The notes beneath the pieces are model-generated. The model did not search any database, was not told the DNA's origin, and was given only the letters and a program-made list of their open reading frames with translations. Positions 26,440 to 35,590 of a stretch of DNA of 64,000 bases are shown here, piece by piece. Each line of letters begins with the position of its first letter. The first letter of the stretch is position 1. Both the position numbers and the translations under genes were made by a program. This DNA is from Hyphococcus flavus (GTDB lineage Bacteria > Pseudomonadota > Alphaproteobacteria > Caulobacterales > Parvularculaceae), in NCBI RefSeq assembly GCF_028748065.1, contig NZ_CP118166.1, positions 325,501-389,500 on the forward strand, in the 5' to 3' direction.

Positions 26440-26594
26440 ACAACACGCCGAGTCTAACAAATGGCTCGGAACACTTCGATGGGTCAGGCCAGTAAGGACA
26501 GCGGGTTCGGCCGCCGATATGGACAACGAACCGCCGCGCTTGAGTCGGGCATGCGGCTATGTAGACTCAGACTAACGTCCCCGATCCGGCGCGT

Positions 26595-28550
26595 TCAGCT
26601 GCTCAAGTTAAGTTGCTCGAGCAAACCTAAAAACCGCATGTCCTCGCGGATCAGATCATAGAGTGGGTTGATCTTGAGAAACATCACGCCGCGCGCCCCG
26701 TCCTCGACGCCCTTTTCCAGCCATAAAAACGCTTCGTCATGTTCGCCGAGATTAGCGTAAATCTGCGCGATCAACGGCGCCGGCACATAGTCATCCCGGT
26801 CAAGGAGGTTTTCTAAGATAGTTTGCGCTTCCGCCATTCGGCCGGCGCGGGCGAGTGCGACGGCGAGATCGGATTCAGCGACCGCCGCGCCGTTCATCAG
26901 GCGCGCTGCGTTTGAAAAGGATTCGATTGCCTCATTGGCTTGCCCTAGAAGAAGCTGGGCGCGCCCGAGCACTCTGTATCCGTCGGCGAACGCGGCGTCT
27001 TCCAACAGTACGGCGCCGGCCTCCCGCATGGCGTCGTCATAGCGCCGCGCGTTGAAGTATGCCCAGGCGAGGTTGTTGTGAATTCCGATATCGCCATTGA
27101 TTCCAATATTGGCTGCGCCGTCTTCCAGTAATTTTTTCAATATGCTGATCGCGACGTCGTGATTGCCCACAATGGAGTTGGTCAATGCGTAACCGAGCGG
27201 CGGCGTTCCAGAGAGTTCAAAAGCGCGTTCATAGGCTGAGAGCGCGCCGGGCCAGTCCTGGTCGCCCCAGGCCAGAACGTCGCCATAAACCGACAACGCC
27301 GACGCTCGCGTCAAAGGGTTGGCCGCCGACACGCCGTAAACCAGCGAAGCTTTCACTTTCGGTATAGCCTCCGCCGGCGTCATCCAGCCGTAATGCGTGC
27401 CGGCGAAATAATATGCCCTGCCCATTGCAAGCCGGGCTTCGGCGAATTCAGGATCAAGCGCGACCGCCCGTTGAAAAAAGTCTATGGAGCGCCTGTTTCC
27501 CTCAGGCGTCCATTTACGCAACTCGTGAATGCCGATGAGATATTGCTCATAGGCCTCAAAATTCTCCGTCGGCAGCGTTGTCAGGAGATCGCGTTCCGTT
27601 TCGCTGATCTCGTCGGCGAGAGCGTCAGCGATGTTGATCGCGATGTCCCGTTGAATCGCCAATATGTCTTCGGCCTGCCGGTCATAGGTCGACGACCATA
27701 AGTGTGCCCCGTTTTCGGCGGAAATCAGCTGAGCAGTAACGCGCAACCTGCCGCCCTCGCGGCGGACGCTTCCCTCAAGAATATTGGCGACGCGCAGACG
27801 ACGCGCGATTTCCGTAATCGAGTCCTTGCTGTCGCGAAATTGAAAAGAGTCCGTGCGCGACGCCACTCTCAGCGAATCGATTTGCGAAAGCGCATGCAAA
27901 ATTTCCTCGGCCAGTCCGTCCGAAAAATAAACATTGCCCTGTTCGCCGCTCATATTGACGAAAGGCAGGACGGCGATGGAGTTCGGGTCCAGCTCTTCAG
28001 AATTGTCCGCATTCGCCGTCTCGACGGTGGGCTGGCGTTGAAAGTAAGCGATCGCGCCGGCGACCATAACAAGCGCGGCGAGGATGGAAGCCAGAACCGC
28101 GCCACGCCAGCGGGCTGTAAGAGCGCGGCCCTTCCGTGTCTGCGCCGGCTCGACAATGCGCCCAGCTGTCGGCGGCGGAGCGGCGGCGTCAGCCCTTGCC
28201 TCAGTCTCTGGCTCAACCGGCGCGCAGAGCCGGTATCCCTGTTTCGGAATCGTTTGAATCAGTCGTCGATCAGCATTCGTGTCCTCAAGCGCCCGCCGCA
28301 GAAGCGATATGGCGTTGTTGAGGGATTGATCCGCGCCGGGCGCGCCGTTCCACACTGCATCGATCAGTTCCTGACGGCGCACCGTTTCGCCCTGTCGCTG
28401 CGCGAGGGCGACCAGCACAGCCATGACCCGCGGTTCGACTTCGACCGTGGAGTTTGCCGAAACAATAACATGCGCGGCGGGATCGATTCTGCGGCCGGCA
28501 AGCGCAAAGGGCTGATTCAGCTCCGGCTCCCATAAGCGTACGTTGGACAT
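26595..28550 (-). CDS. CadC/ToxR-like membrane regulator with TolB-like and TPR domains
   Basis: One-component regulator, 651 residues. N-terminal OmpR-type winged helix at about 1-112 (LLRRALEDTNADRRLIQTIP, KQGYRL), a membrane helix at about 149-170, a TolB/FlgO-like domain (SIAVLPFVNMSGE, VYFSDGLAEEILHAL) at about 190-310, then TPR repeats to the end. In such proteins the periplasmic part senses and the cytoplasmic wHTH binds DNA. GAGTGAGG precedes ATG 28550. It is divergent from a row of envelope-protein genes that it may control. Confidence 0.88.
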   Translation of the reverse strand: MSNVRLWEPELNQPFALAGRRIDPAAHVIVSANSTVEVEPRVMAVLVALAQRQGETVRRQELIDAVWNGAPGADQSLNNAISLLRRALEDTNADRRLIQTIPKQGYRLCAPVEPETEARADAAAPPPTAGRIVEPAQTRKGRALTARWRGAVLASILAALVMVAGAIAYFQRQPTVETANADNSEELDPNSIAVLPFVNMSGEQGNVYFSDGLAEEILHALSQIDSLRVASRTDSFQFRDSKDSITEIARRLRVANILEGSVRREGGRLRVTAQLISAENGAHLWSSTYDRQAEDILAIQRDIAINIADALADEISETERDLLTTLPTENFEAYEQYLIGIHELRKWTPEGNRRSIDFFQRAVALDPEFAEARLAMGRAYYFAGTHYGWMTPAEAIPKVKASLVYGVSAANPLTRASALSVYGDVLAWGDQDWPGALSAYERAFELSGTPPLGYALTNSIVGNHDVAISILKKLLEDGAANIGINGDIGIHNNLAWAYFNARRYDDAMREAGAVLLEDAAFADGYRVLGRAQLLLGQANEAIESFSNAARLMNGAAVAESDLAVALARAGRMAEAQTILENLLDRDDYVPAPLIAQIYANLGEHDEAFLWLEKGVEDGARGVMFLKINPLYDLIREDMRFLGLLEQLNLSS

Positions 28551-28932
28551 GGCCTCACTCGCTTCGGCCCGGCTGCGTCTATAGATGCGCTCAAACCGTC
28601 AGCCGAGTTTGTTTTACAGGCGCCGCCGTCTTTACAAATCATATTTTATGCGCCTGCGAAGACATAAATCAACGTTCGCTGGCGTGTTCGGCGAAATCTT
28701 CCTTCAGCTTTTCTTAAGCTTTCTTCCGCCGAAATTATGTTTTCTTTCAATACATTGCATCTCCGTCTCCATAGGCTCTGACAATGATTGGGGGCGGTCA
28801 ACGGCCCTGGCGGGCGCGCCGGGGCCGGGCGATCGCGCTTCATTTGACGCGCTGCGCAGAAAACCGACCCGCCTTTGGATGCGGGCCAACTGTCCGAAGG
28901 GAGCAGCCGATCGGCCGCGAGGAGAACGACAC
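28551..28932. other. Divergent intergenic region
   Basis: No gene is supported here. It separates the CadC-like regulator from the first lipoprotein gene and is AT-rich around 28650-28760, as a promoter region would be. No clear operator was recognised. Confidence 0.4.
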
Positions 28933-29379
28933 ATGAAAAACGCCTTGCTTGCATCCCTCATCGCGGTCGCAGCATGCGCTAACGATCCTTTATACGATGA
29001 CCCCGTTCAAGACACGTTCCGCGAGCTTGAGGACAACCGTAATGCTAATGCGAGGACGTGCTCCTACAGATTTGACGCTGTCGAGGCTGCAGCGGCGACG
29101 CTTGATGAAGCAATCCGGGCGGGCGATGCAGCCCGCTATAGTCCGGAGCTGGATAGGCTGAAGGGGGCGTGCGACGGATTCTACAGCCTTGATCTTTTTC
29201 CCGATTCTCTTCCTCGCCCCCGCTCCGCTTTCATCAGAGGGAGCTGCGCCGAAGCCTTGAAGAAGGCCGGAGACCCGACGATCGGCCGGCAAATGGTCGA
29301 AAGAGCGAACGCATTGTGCGAGGCCGCTCGCGGCCTGCCCGCAAACATGCCGGATCAACCTGACGGAAATGGCCAATGA
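28933..29379 (+). CDS. Small hypothetical lipoprotein
   Basis: 148 residues starting at ATG 28933 after GAGGAGAAC. The N-terminus (MKNALLASLIAVAAC) has a lipobox with Cys15. The mature part is mainly helical with further Cys residues (RTCSYRF, KGACDGF, RGSCAE, NALCEA) spaced evenly, which may form disulfides. No family recognised. First of five same-strand envelope genes. Confidence 0.7.
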   Translation: MKNALLASLIAVAACANDPLYDDPVQDTFRELEDNRNANARTCSYRFDAVEAAAATLDEAIRAGDAARYSPELDRLKGACDGFYSLDLFPDSLPRPRSAFIRGSCAEALKKAGDPTIGRQMVERANALCEAARGLPANMPDQPDGNGQ

Positions 29380-29478
29380 CGGGGAAGCGAGTTTTTATGA
29401 CGTGCGGCGACTGCAGGCCGCGCGCTGGAATGTCAGAAATGAAAATCCGGCGTGTTTCGCCGTACGGAGGAACTTGAA

Positions 29479-30135
29479 ATGCATAGAGCGCCTTGCAAAC
29501 GAACAGTGAGCCGATCAGGACGCATTGGCGAATTGACTGCAATGCTGACGATCGGCGCCGCCATCGCGGTATCCGCAGCGGCGGACGAGATGAAAAGCGC
29601 ATGGACGCAAGACGATATCGCCGCGCTGTTTCCCGCTCCGTTGGATTCATGGTCCGCCGGGGACGTCGCCATTGAGGAACGCGATACAATCGTAAGCGGG
29701 CTTGAATCATTTGCACTCGCCCCTCTGGCCGAAACTGCGACCGCCGGCGTCAGCGTGCGGCTGAAAGCGACGCGGGCGTACCGTTCCGGCGACCGCGCGA
29801 TCGCCATTTCTATCGACACGGAAGATATCGAAACAGCCGCGATGGTCGACGCCGTCGACGCCGTTGCGAGCGCCGAGGACGACGGACCCGACGAACTTGT
29901 CGCTTTGGGAGAGGAACTTCTCGCGGCAGGCGTTACAGCGCTGTCGCGCGACGGTTATCGGGGCGTTTCGGCGGAGACCGACAGCGAAGCTGGACGCGCG
30001 TTCAAAATCGGATCGGCCGGCGTCGTCTCGCTTGAATGCGCGTATCCCGATTGTGGCGCTGACCTCGACGTCATGGTCGAACGTCTCGACCTTTTCGCTA
30101 TCGCGGAGTTCGCCGCCTTCGATCATCGGCGGTGA
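29479..30135 (+). CDS. Hypothetical exported protein
   Basis: 218 residues from ATG 29479 (GGAGGAA upstream). Signal segment up to about AVSAAADE, then an acidic mature domain with a single disulfide-like pair (LECAYPDCG). Family not recognised. Same-strand neighbour of a lipoprotein and a SEL1 protein, so probably an envelope component. Confidence 0.6.
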   Translation: MHRAPCKRTVSRSGRIGELTAMLTIGAAIAVSAAADEMKSAWTQDDIAALFPAPLDSWSAGDVAIEERDTIVSGLESFALAPLAETATAGVSVRLKATRAYRSGDRAIAISIDTEDIETAAMVDAVDAVASAEDDGPDELVALGEELLAAGVTALSRDGYRGVSAETDSEAGRAFKIGSAGVVSLECAYPDCGADLDVMVERLDLFAIAEFAAFDHRR

Positions 30136-30161
30136 CAACGCAGCCAAAGGAGATCCGTGCA

Positions 30162-30212
30162 ATGAACCGTAGACTGATCGAATTCACCGTTTCGCGGCGG
30201 CAAAGGAGATAG
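30162..30212 (+). CDS. Putative 16-residue leader peptide
   Basis: ATG 30162 follows AAAGGAGATCC and encodes a 16-residue Arg-rich peptide (MNRRLIEFTVSRRQRR). Its last codons AGG-AGA form the ribosome site of the SEL1 gene, and its stop is four bases before that ATG. This would couple translation of the two; there is no protein-level evidence. Confidence 0.35.
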   Translation: MNRRLIEFTVSRRQRR

Positions 30213-30215
30213 GCG

Positions 30216-31166
30216 ATGAACGAGATGCGAAACGCATTGGCGATTGCGCTCGCTGCGGCCGTGCTGTCTGCATGCGGCAGTCTCGATACGATGCTCGCCT
30301 GCGCGCCGACGGGCGGCGGCGGGTGGAACACGGATTATGCTTCGCCGGGCCCGATCGGAACGCGAAATCCTTACACATATGACGACGCAGGCTGCGCGGC
30401 CGCGAAGGCGGAAAAAGAAACGCAGGCGTATTATCGGGAGAAGGCCGAACGACAGGCCAGGAACGGATCGTCCTATGACAAGTTCAGCCTCGGCGAAAAA
30501 TATGAGACGGGCGGAACGGCCTGGATCGACGACGTGGACGGCACATGGCGCGGCGAGAGCGTCGATCTGAAAAAGAGCCGCCGGCGCGCGATCTATTGGT
30601 ACAAAGAGGCGGTGAAACAGGGCGGATCCGGCGCCGACAAGGCGCGCGAGGCGCTGATCCGCCTTGGCAAGACACCGCCGGAGACGCCGCCCGCAACGCT
30701 CGTCGCGCAAGCTTATGACGCGCATAAAAAGGGCGACGACGCCGAGGCGGTCCGCCTGTGGCGCCGGGCCGCAGAAAAAGGAAATGCTTCGGCGCAATAC
30801 AATCTGGGGTGGGCCCATGCGAACGGCCGCGGCGTCGCGCAGAACGATGTCGAGGCCGCTCGCTGGTATCGCAAGGCAGCAGAACAGGGCGATGCGGCCG
30901 CGCAGAATTCTCTCGGTGCGGCGTATGAACAAGGCCGCGGCGTCGCGCAGAACGATGTCGAAGCAGTTCGCTGGTTTCGTCTTGCGGCGGAGCAGGACCA
31001 TGTACTTGCGCAATATAATCTTGCCTGGATGTATGAAAATGGGCGCGGCGTCGCCAAAGATCTCGACGAAGCGATCCGCTGGTATCGCAAGGCCGCCGAG
31101 AACGGAGACGAGAAAGCACAAAACGCGCTGGCCCGCATCCGCGCCTCGATATTTCGTCATGATTGA
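30216..31166 (+). CDS. SEL1-repeat lipoprotein
   Basis: 316 residues, ATG 30216 after AAAGGAGAT. Lipobox LSAC with Cys near residue 20. An N-terminal region of about 160 residues with a partial SEL1-like stretch (FSLGEKYETGG) is followed by at least four clear SEL1 repeats, for example AQYNLGWAHANGRGVAQ, AQNSLGAAYEQGRGVAQ and AQYNLAWMYENGRGVAK. SEL1 proteins are usually scaffolds for protein contacts, here at the inner or outer membrane surface. Part of the envelope gene row. Confidence 0.85.
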   Translation: MNEMRNALAIALAAAVLSACGSLDTMLACAPTGGGGWNTDYASPGPIGTRNPYTYDDAGCAAAKAEKETQAYYREKAERQARNGSSYDKFSLGEKYETGGTAWIDDVDGTWRGESVDLKKSRRRAIYWYKEAVKQGGSGADKAREALIRLGKTPPETPPATLVAQAYDAHKKGDDAEAVRLWRRAAEKGNASAQYNLGWAHANGRGVAQNDVEAARWYRKAAEQGDAAAQNSLGAAYEQGRGVAQNDVEAVRWFRLAAEQDHVLAQYNLAWMYENGRGVAKDLDEAIRWYRKAAENGDEKAQNALARIRASIFRHD

Positions 31167-31191
31167 TGGCGCTGCAAAGGGAGAATTCGTT

Positions 31192-32808
31192 TTGCCTTTT
31201 CTATCGCTTCTCGTCGCGCCGATTATCGCTGGCGCACAATACGGCCCGGCCGCGAGCGCATGCGAAGCCAGCGCCGGCGCGATCGGCCATCGGCTTTGGA
31301 GATTGCGCGCAAAATGTGTTTTCACCCTTCCTATTTTCGTATGCGTTGCAGCGGCATCGCCTCAAGCGCTAGCCGCGTCCGCCTGGGATAAATGCAGCAA
31401 TGCGCTAGATGTAAAGAATGATTTTTGGGACGAGAAGATCGAGGCGTGCCAAAAGGTTATTCGCAAGGAAAAGAATCCCGAACGTCTCGCCGTCGCGCAT
31501 TTTTACATGGCCGAAAATCTCGGCCATTCATACTATGCTTTTAGGAGAACCCGCAAAACCGATCCGTGCGATTTCGACAAGGAAAATTTCAGCTTTCAGG
31601 ACGAACGGATTATGCAATCGGGGATATGTTTTCCTGAGGGGGCGGCGGCGGATCGGAGCTTCGAGCTATCATTTATCGCTCTTTCATATCGCGTGCAGCG
31701 CATCGCCGAGCCGACGACGACTGACTATAATGCAGTTCTGGCTGAATACGACAAGGCGCTTTCATATAGTCCCGGCAATGAGGAAATAAAAAAAGCGCGG
31801 GCGGATTTTGTCAGCATTATCCAGGACAGGAACGATGCTATTGTCGCGTCCCTGAATAACGCCGGGCGCGATGAATTCCGGGATCAACTTGCACGCGATG
31901 AATTCAACGCTGTGGCAAAACAGGCCGAAGAGCAATTTCGAGGCGGTGACTTCAAAAAGGCGAATGCTGACCTCGATGGGCTTATCGCCGACCCGCTTTT
32001 CGCCGACCAGCAAGCGACGTTTCGCCAAAACGCCTATTTGATGCGCGGCGTGTCGCGCCTGCAGCTAAACGATCCGTCTGGCGCGCTCGCCGATCTTACG
32101 AAATCGATCGAAATCAATCCGGACAGGAACACGTATTTTCAGCGCGGTCTTGCCTATGGGGCGCTCGGCAAGCCGGGAGACGCCGCCGCCGATTTTACGC
32201 GGGCGCTCGAAACAGCGCCGAACGATAATGCGAAAGCGGAATTGCTCTATCAGCGCGCGCTTGCGCGGTATGCGGCGAAAAATGCGGGCGGCGCGCTAGA
32301 CGACTTTAACGCAGCGATTGCAATGATAGAGAACGGCGTCCTCTATGCTGCGCGCGGCAGGCTCTATCTGGACCGTCAGGACTATACAGCCGCAAAGGCC
32401 GATTTCGACCGCGCGCTGGCGCTCGGTCTGCCCGACGCAGCGCAGCGCGCATACGCCTATGAGTTGCGCGGCCAGGCGTCGGCCTATCTTCAGGACTATG
32501 ACGGCGCCATTGCGGATTATACGCTCATCATCGATATGTCCGCCGCGCCCGCGGCCCGCAGGCTCGACGCGCGTCTGTCGCGCGCGATTCTTCATCACAT
32601 GCGCCGCGACCGCGCAAAGGCGATGGCCGATTACGACGCTTTTTTCGCACGAATGGACGAGGCGAGCGAGCCAACGCGTGCGAAGGCGTTAGCGATTATC
32701 GACGGCCTCAAACGGGCCGGTCTTTATGACGGAAGCGGGGAACAATACGGCCCGGCGTTGCGCGGCGCGCTGGCGCAATGCGTCGCCGATCCTGCATGCC
32801 GGTTTTGA
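31192..32808 (+). CDS. Exported TPR protein
   Basis: About 538 residues. The start is uncertain: TTG 31192 has AAAGGGAG upstream; ATG 31159 overlaps the end of the SEL1 gene and is an alternative. A hydrophobic export segment (LPIFVCVAAASPQALAASA) lies near residues 45-63 from TTG, longer than a normal signal, so the real start may be further in. The mature part has TPR repeats (GALADLTKSIEINPD, YFQRGLAYGALGKPGDAAAD, GALDDFNAAIAM, YDGAIADYTLIID). Probably an envelope scaffold working with the adjacent SEL1 protein. Confidence 0.75.
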   Translation: MPFLSLLVAPIIAGAQYGPAASACEASAGAIGHRLWRLRAKCVFTLPIFVCVAAASPQALAASAWDKCSNALDVKNDFWDEKIEACQKVIRKEKNPERLAVAHFYMAENLGHSYYAFRRTRKTDPCDFDKENFSFQDERIMQSGICFPEGAAADRSFELSFIALSYRVQRIAEPTTTDYNAVLAEYDKALSYSPGNEEIKKARADFVSIIQDRNDAIVASLNNAGRDEFRDQLARDEFNAVAKQAEEQFRGGDFKKANADLDGLIADPLFADQQATFRQNAYLMRGVSRLQLNDPSGALADLTKSIEINPDRNTYFQRGLAYGALGKPGDAAADFTRALETAPNDNAKAELLYQRALARYAAKNAGGALDDFNAAIAMIENGVLYAARGRLYLDRQDYTAAKADFDRALALGLPDAAQRAYAYELRGQASAYLQDYDGAIADYTLIIDMSAAPAARRLDARLSRAILHHMRRDRAKAMADYDAFFARMDEASEPTRAKALAIIDGLKRAGLYDGSGEQYGPALRGALAQCVADPACRF

Positions 32809-32836
32809 TGATGACTGAAGCAAGGAAGCTGCGTCA

Positions 32837-33556
32837 ATGAAGACCACAAAACGTACTTTTTCCCTAGGCTCAGCATTGATTGCCGTAATTGCAGCCGCCG
32901 GTGTCACCGGCTGTAGCGAGTCGCAGAAATATCCGCAATCGATCGAGATCGCCGCGCGTCCCGGCGCGGCGCTCGTCGTGCCGTTCAAGCAGCGGGTGAA
33001 AGGCGCGCCCAAACGCGCTTTGGGCGCTATTGAGGCAAGTCCGTTGATCGATCCCAATCCGTTGCCGCAGGGCGCTGAGTTGCTGGATTCGAGCCTTTAC
33101 TTATTCGGCAGCGGCGATGTCGGCGGCGATGTTTTGATTTACGTGCCGGAGACAGCGTCCGGCGCATTCACATTCTCCCTGGCCGCGTCCGGCGACGGCC
33201 GCGGACAGAGCGCGAGCGCGGTGTTTTTCAAAACCGAAGCGACCGACGTGACCGTCCAAATTGCGGGCGCGCCGGTTGAGAACGCCCCGTCGTCCGACCT
33301 CGCTGGCCCGTGGACGCGAGACGACGAGGTCTGGACGTTTGAAGACGGGGTAATCCCCTCATTGCGCATTCTTTATCCTTCGGGCGAGGAGAAGGTTATG
33401 CGTTACGCGGCTTATCCGGACGGAGCCGGGCGGTGGTTTCTCATCGATTATGATCCGGCGGGCGCGACCTATTGGGCGAGCCTTGAAGGCGACACGCTTT
33501 TATTGGCGCATCCCGATGCTCAGTTCGAACCGTTCGCAACGCTCGCGCGGCAATAG
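32837..33556 (+). CDS. Hypothetical lipoprotein
   Basis: 239 residues. Signal with lipobox GVTGC (Cys about 26). The mature part seems to have an Ig-like or beta-rich segment (DVLIYVPETASGAFTFSLAA) and a C-terminal domain with WTFEDGVIPSLRILYPSGEE. Family not recognised. Last of the row of envelope genes, 28 bases after the TPR gene. Confidence 0.7.
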   Translation: MKTTKRTFSLGSALIAVIAAAGVTGCSESQKYPQSIEIAARPGAALVVPFKQRVKGAPKRALGAIEASPLIDPNPLPQGAELLDSSLYLFGSGDVGGDVLIYVPETASGAFTFSLAASGDGRGQSASAVFFKTEATDVTVQIAGAPVENAPSSDLAGPWTRDDEVWTFEDGVIPSLRILYPSGEEKVMRYAAYPDGAGRWFLIDYDPAGATYWASLEGDTLLLAHPDAQFEPFATLARQ

Positions 33557-33679
33557 AACGCGTGGCGTGCGAGAGCGGATTTTATTTGATTTCAATTAGA
33601 TGTTCAGTCCCGGAAAGTTCTGGACTGGCAACTTGAGCGGCTTGACGAGTTTCGCAAAGCCATCCTGCGCCGCACCAGC

Positions 33680-33877
33680 GTGCGGCTCCTGAGCGACGAA
33701 GAAATCGCGACGGTTGCAGCTGAGCTCAACACCGAGGCTTCAGACATCATCCCGGCCTTTAATTTTCTGATTGAAAGTTCGGCGAACGTGCTCGCCGCTG
33801 AAATAGTTCTGGAAAAGGAATGGTCCGCGCTCGAAGAGCGCGTGCAAAGCGCTCTCAGCGGCCGCCGTCAGAAGTAG
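33680..33877 (+). CDS. Small acidic helical protein
   Basis: 65 residues from GTG 33680; the open frame extends upstream to about 33590 (including LDWQLERLDEFRKAILRR), so the true start may be earlier. Predominantly helical with no known motif. No good ribosome site. It may be the C-terminal part of a decayed gene next to the hipBA locus. Confidence 0.35.
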   Translation: MRLLSDEEIATVAAELNTEASDIIPAFNFLIESSANVLAAEIVLEKEWSALEERVQSALSGRRQK

Positions 33878-33910
33878 ATGTTGACAGACTTAAAAATCGA
33901 GTTCGGAAAG

Positions 33911-35170
33911 TTACGGAATACGCTGGCAAAGAGAACTCGCACGCATGCTAATTAGATCGGCAATTTCTTGAACAGCGTCTCCATCGGACGCGGATTCCAA
34001 TATCTCGGAATTAGTTTTGCCGATTGATTCGATCACCGCATTAGCCAGTTCTTTGGCGCGCGTTCTGATGAACCGTAATGCAAGCCCGGTTTCATCCGCG
34101 AATTTCTCCCAATCGCTTGGTTTCAGCTCTTCCAGCGTATGACGCTTTGCGATCTTCATCGCGAGGCGCGGCGACAATTCTGGATAATAGGCAGTGGACA
34201 GAAGATCGTAGAGCGGCGCAAGTTCAATGGCACCGTTTTTGCGGTAGAGCAGACTGAAGTTTTTCGCGTGGGCGTCGGCGTTGCCGATGATCAGGTTGTA
34301 GATCGCCGCGTCGAAAAGTTTTAAAACCTCAACCGCCGGCCGCGTAGCCGCGCGGCGGAGCAAATCGAAACAATCTCGAAAAACCGGGCCGCCATCGGCA
34401 GCGTATTTGCGGTCCGAAGTAAAGCCGAGCGCTTGGCAAAAATCTTCCTGATGCAAGCGTTGCAACGCGCCGTCATCGCCGCGAATGCGGTCGTAACGTG
34501 CGACGAGCAGAAAGGAGCGCTCTCCGGCGCGCCGGATTTCTACGTTGGCGGCATCAAGACCGATTTTTATGGCAAGTCGCATGGCGAAGGCTTCGTTCTC
34601 AGTCGTTCCGGGAAACCGTTCGATAGGCGGTTTCAAAATATGGCTCGTCGCCTCCCCTGGCGCCGGCAACGCTATTTCTCCATCGACGAGGATGACCGGG
34701 ATTTTCGACTGCGCGCCGGCAAGCGACAGGCGGAACCCTTCGCGCCCGGCGAGAAAAGGTCGCGACGGTAATTCGTCGAGCAAATCAACAAGCGCTGCTT
34801 CGCCAAGCGGTTTATTTTGTGTCGCAAGTGACGGCGCTGGCGGCTCCTCCCCTTCCGGCCAGAGCGTCAGCGCTCCAGCGACCTCACCGCCCAATTCGTT
34901 CAGGAGTTTGAATTCATTGCCGTGGGATACGCCGAGCGCGCGGGAGACGGCGAAGCGCTGGCTCTCTTCCGGCAACAATCCTTCGAAGAACGGGCGACAT
35001 TCGCGCCGGTTAAACGGCTCTTCTCTTTTCGGCAAGGAGAATGACAGGGCCGGTTTTTCCGGATCAGCTAGCCAGTCGCTTGCGTATGAAAAGCCCATCT
35101 CGCCGTGTTGGTCGATGGTCAAGGCGCCGACGATCTCGCCGCCCCACCAGACCTTCAATGTCTTGGTCAT
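33911..35170 (-). CDS. hipA: HipA-family toxin kinase
   Basis: Type II toxin of the HipA Ser/Thr kinase fold, 419 residues. Features: N-terminal HipA domain (ALSFSLPKREEPFNRRECRP), phospho-loop-like GFRLSLAGAQSK with Ser149, catalytic N297-x-D299-x-H301-x-KN (GNADAHAKNF), and YDLLST as metal-binding motif. In E. coli HipA phosphorylates glutamyl-tRNA synthetase; the target here is not known. The start overlaps the stop of the antitoxin gene by four bases. Confidence 0.93.
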   Translation of the reverse strand: MTKTLKVWWGGEIVGALTIDQHGEMGFSYASDWLADPEKPALSFSLPKREEPFNRRECRPFFEGLLPEESQRFAVSRALGVSHGNEFKLLNELGGEVAGALTLWPEGEEPPAPSLATQNKPLGEAALVDLLDELPSRPFLAGREGFRLSLAGAQSKIPVILVDGEIALPAPGEATSHILKPPIERFPGTTENEAFAMRLAIKIGLDAANVEIRRAGERSFLLVARYDRIRGDDGALQRLHQEDFCQALGFTSDRKYAADGGPVFRDCFDLLRRAATRPAVEVLKLFDAAIYNLIIGNADAHAKNFSLLYRKNGAIELAPLYDLLSTAYYPELSPRLAMKIAKRHTLEELKPSDWEKFADETGLALRFIRTRAKELANAVIESIGKTNSEILESASDGDAVQEIADLISMRASSLCQRIP

Positions 35171-35382
35171 GAGCCGTCCCCGCCGGGATCGGCAAGTTCG
35201 ATTTTGCAGCCGAGAGCGTTCAAAACCGCCAGCGTCTTGCCGAGTTGCGCGGTTTCTTTGCCCGCCTCCAATTCGATCAGAAAGCGCAAGCCGACGCCGG
35301 CGGCGCCGGCGAGCTGGTCTTGGCGCAGGCCCTGGCGTTTGCGTAATTCCCGTATCTTCAAGCCGATTTTTTTTGGTGTCAT
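35167..35382 (-). CDS. hipB: HipB-family XRE antitoxin
   Basis: 71-residue HTH protein from ATG 35382; HTH: RELRKRQGLRQDQLAGAAGVG, with LRFLIELEAGKETAQLGKTL after it. Overlaps hipA (ATGA). It binds the toxin and represses the operon. Three palindromes TTCCCG-N2-CGGGAA lie at or just upstream of its start and are its likely operators. Confidence 0.9.
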   Translation of the reverse strand: MTPKKIGLKIRELRKRQGLRQDQLAGAAGVGLRFLIELEAGKETAQLGKTLAVLNALGCKIELADPGGDGS

Positions 35383-35388
35383 GTCGTG

Positions 35389-35500
35389 TTCCCGTTCGGG
35401 AATATATGCTTGAGAATTCAGAAAAGCAAGAAGATTATTCCCGATCGGACACTTAGTTGTTATTGTATAACGAATATGCCAAAATATTACCGATCGGGAA
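35389..35500. promoter_or_regulatory. Triple operator of the hipBA promoter
   Basis: Three copies of a palindrome: TTCCCGTTCGGGAA (35389-35402), TTCCCGATCGGACA (35438-35451, right arm decayed) and TTACCGATCGGGAA (35487-35500). The spacing is about 49 bases centre to centre, roughly five helical turns, so bound repressors would lie on one face and could loop or bend DNA. Inferred HipB sites. Confidence 0.75.
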
Positions 35501-35590
35501 TATAATTCTGCGTCGCAAATCGGCAACGTACCACTACCCGGCTGTCCGGTTCCGGCTGCTCGGCGAGCCCGAAACAAGCGGCCTACGAAG

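Larger units (their letters stand above)
25140..26491. repeat. Outer 19-base inverted repeat enclosing the IS3 element
   Basis: TGGCCTGACCCATCGAAGT at 25140-25158 has a perfect inverted copy at 26473-26491. These ends lie outside the inner ends of the IS3 element and have no matching target duplication. They could be the true ends of a larger element or a small inverted-repeat element into which the IS inserted. Confidence 0.7.

Noticed and set aside
30664-31158. Long open frame extending the TPR protein upstream across the SEL1 gene (714 residues in total)
   Set aside because: The upstream part is Arg-rich, lies fully inside the SEL1 gene in another frame and lacks a ribosome site; the SEL1 frame has clear repeats.
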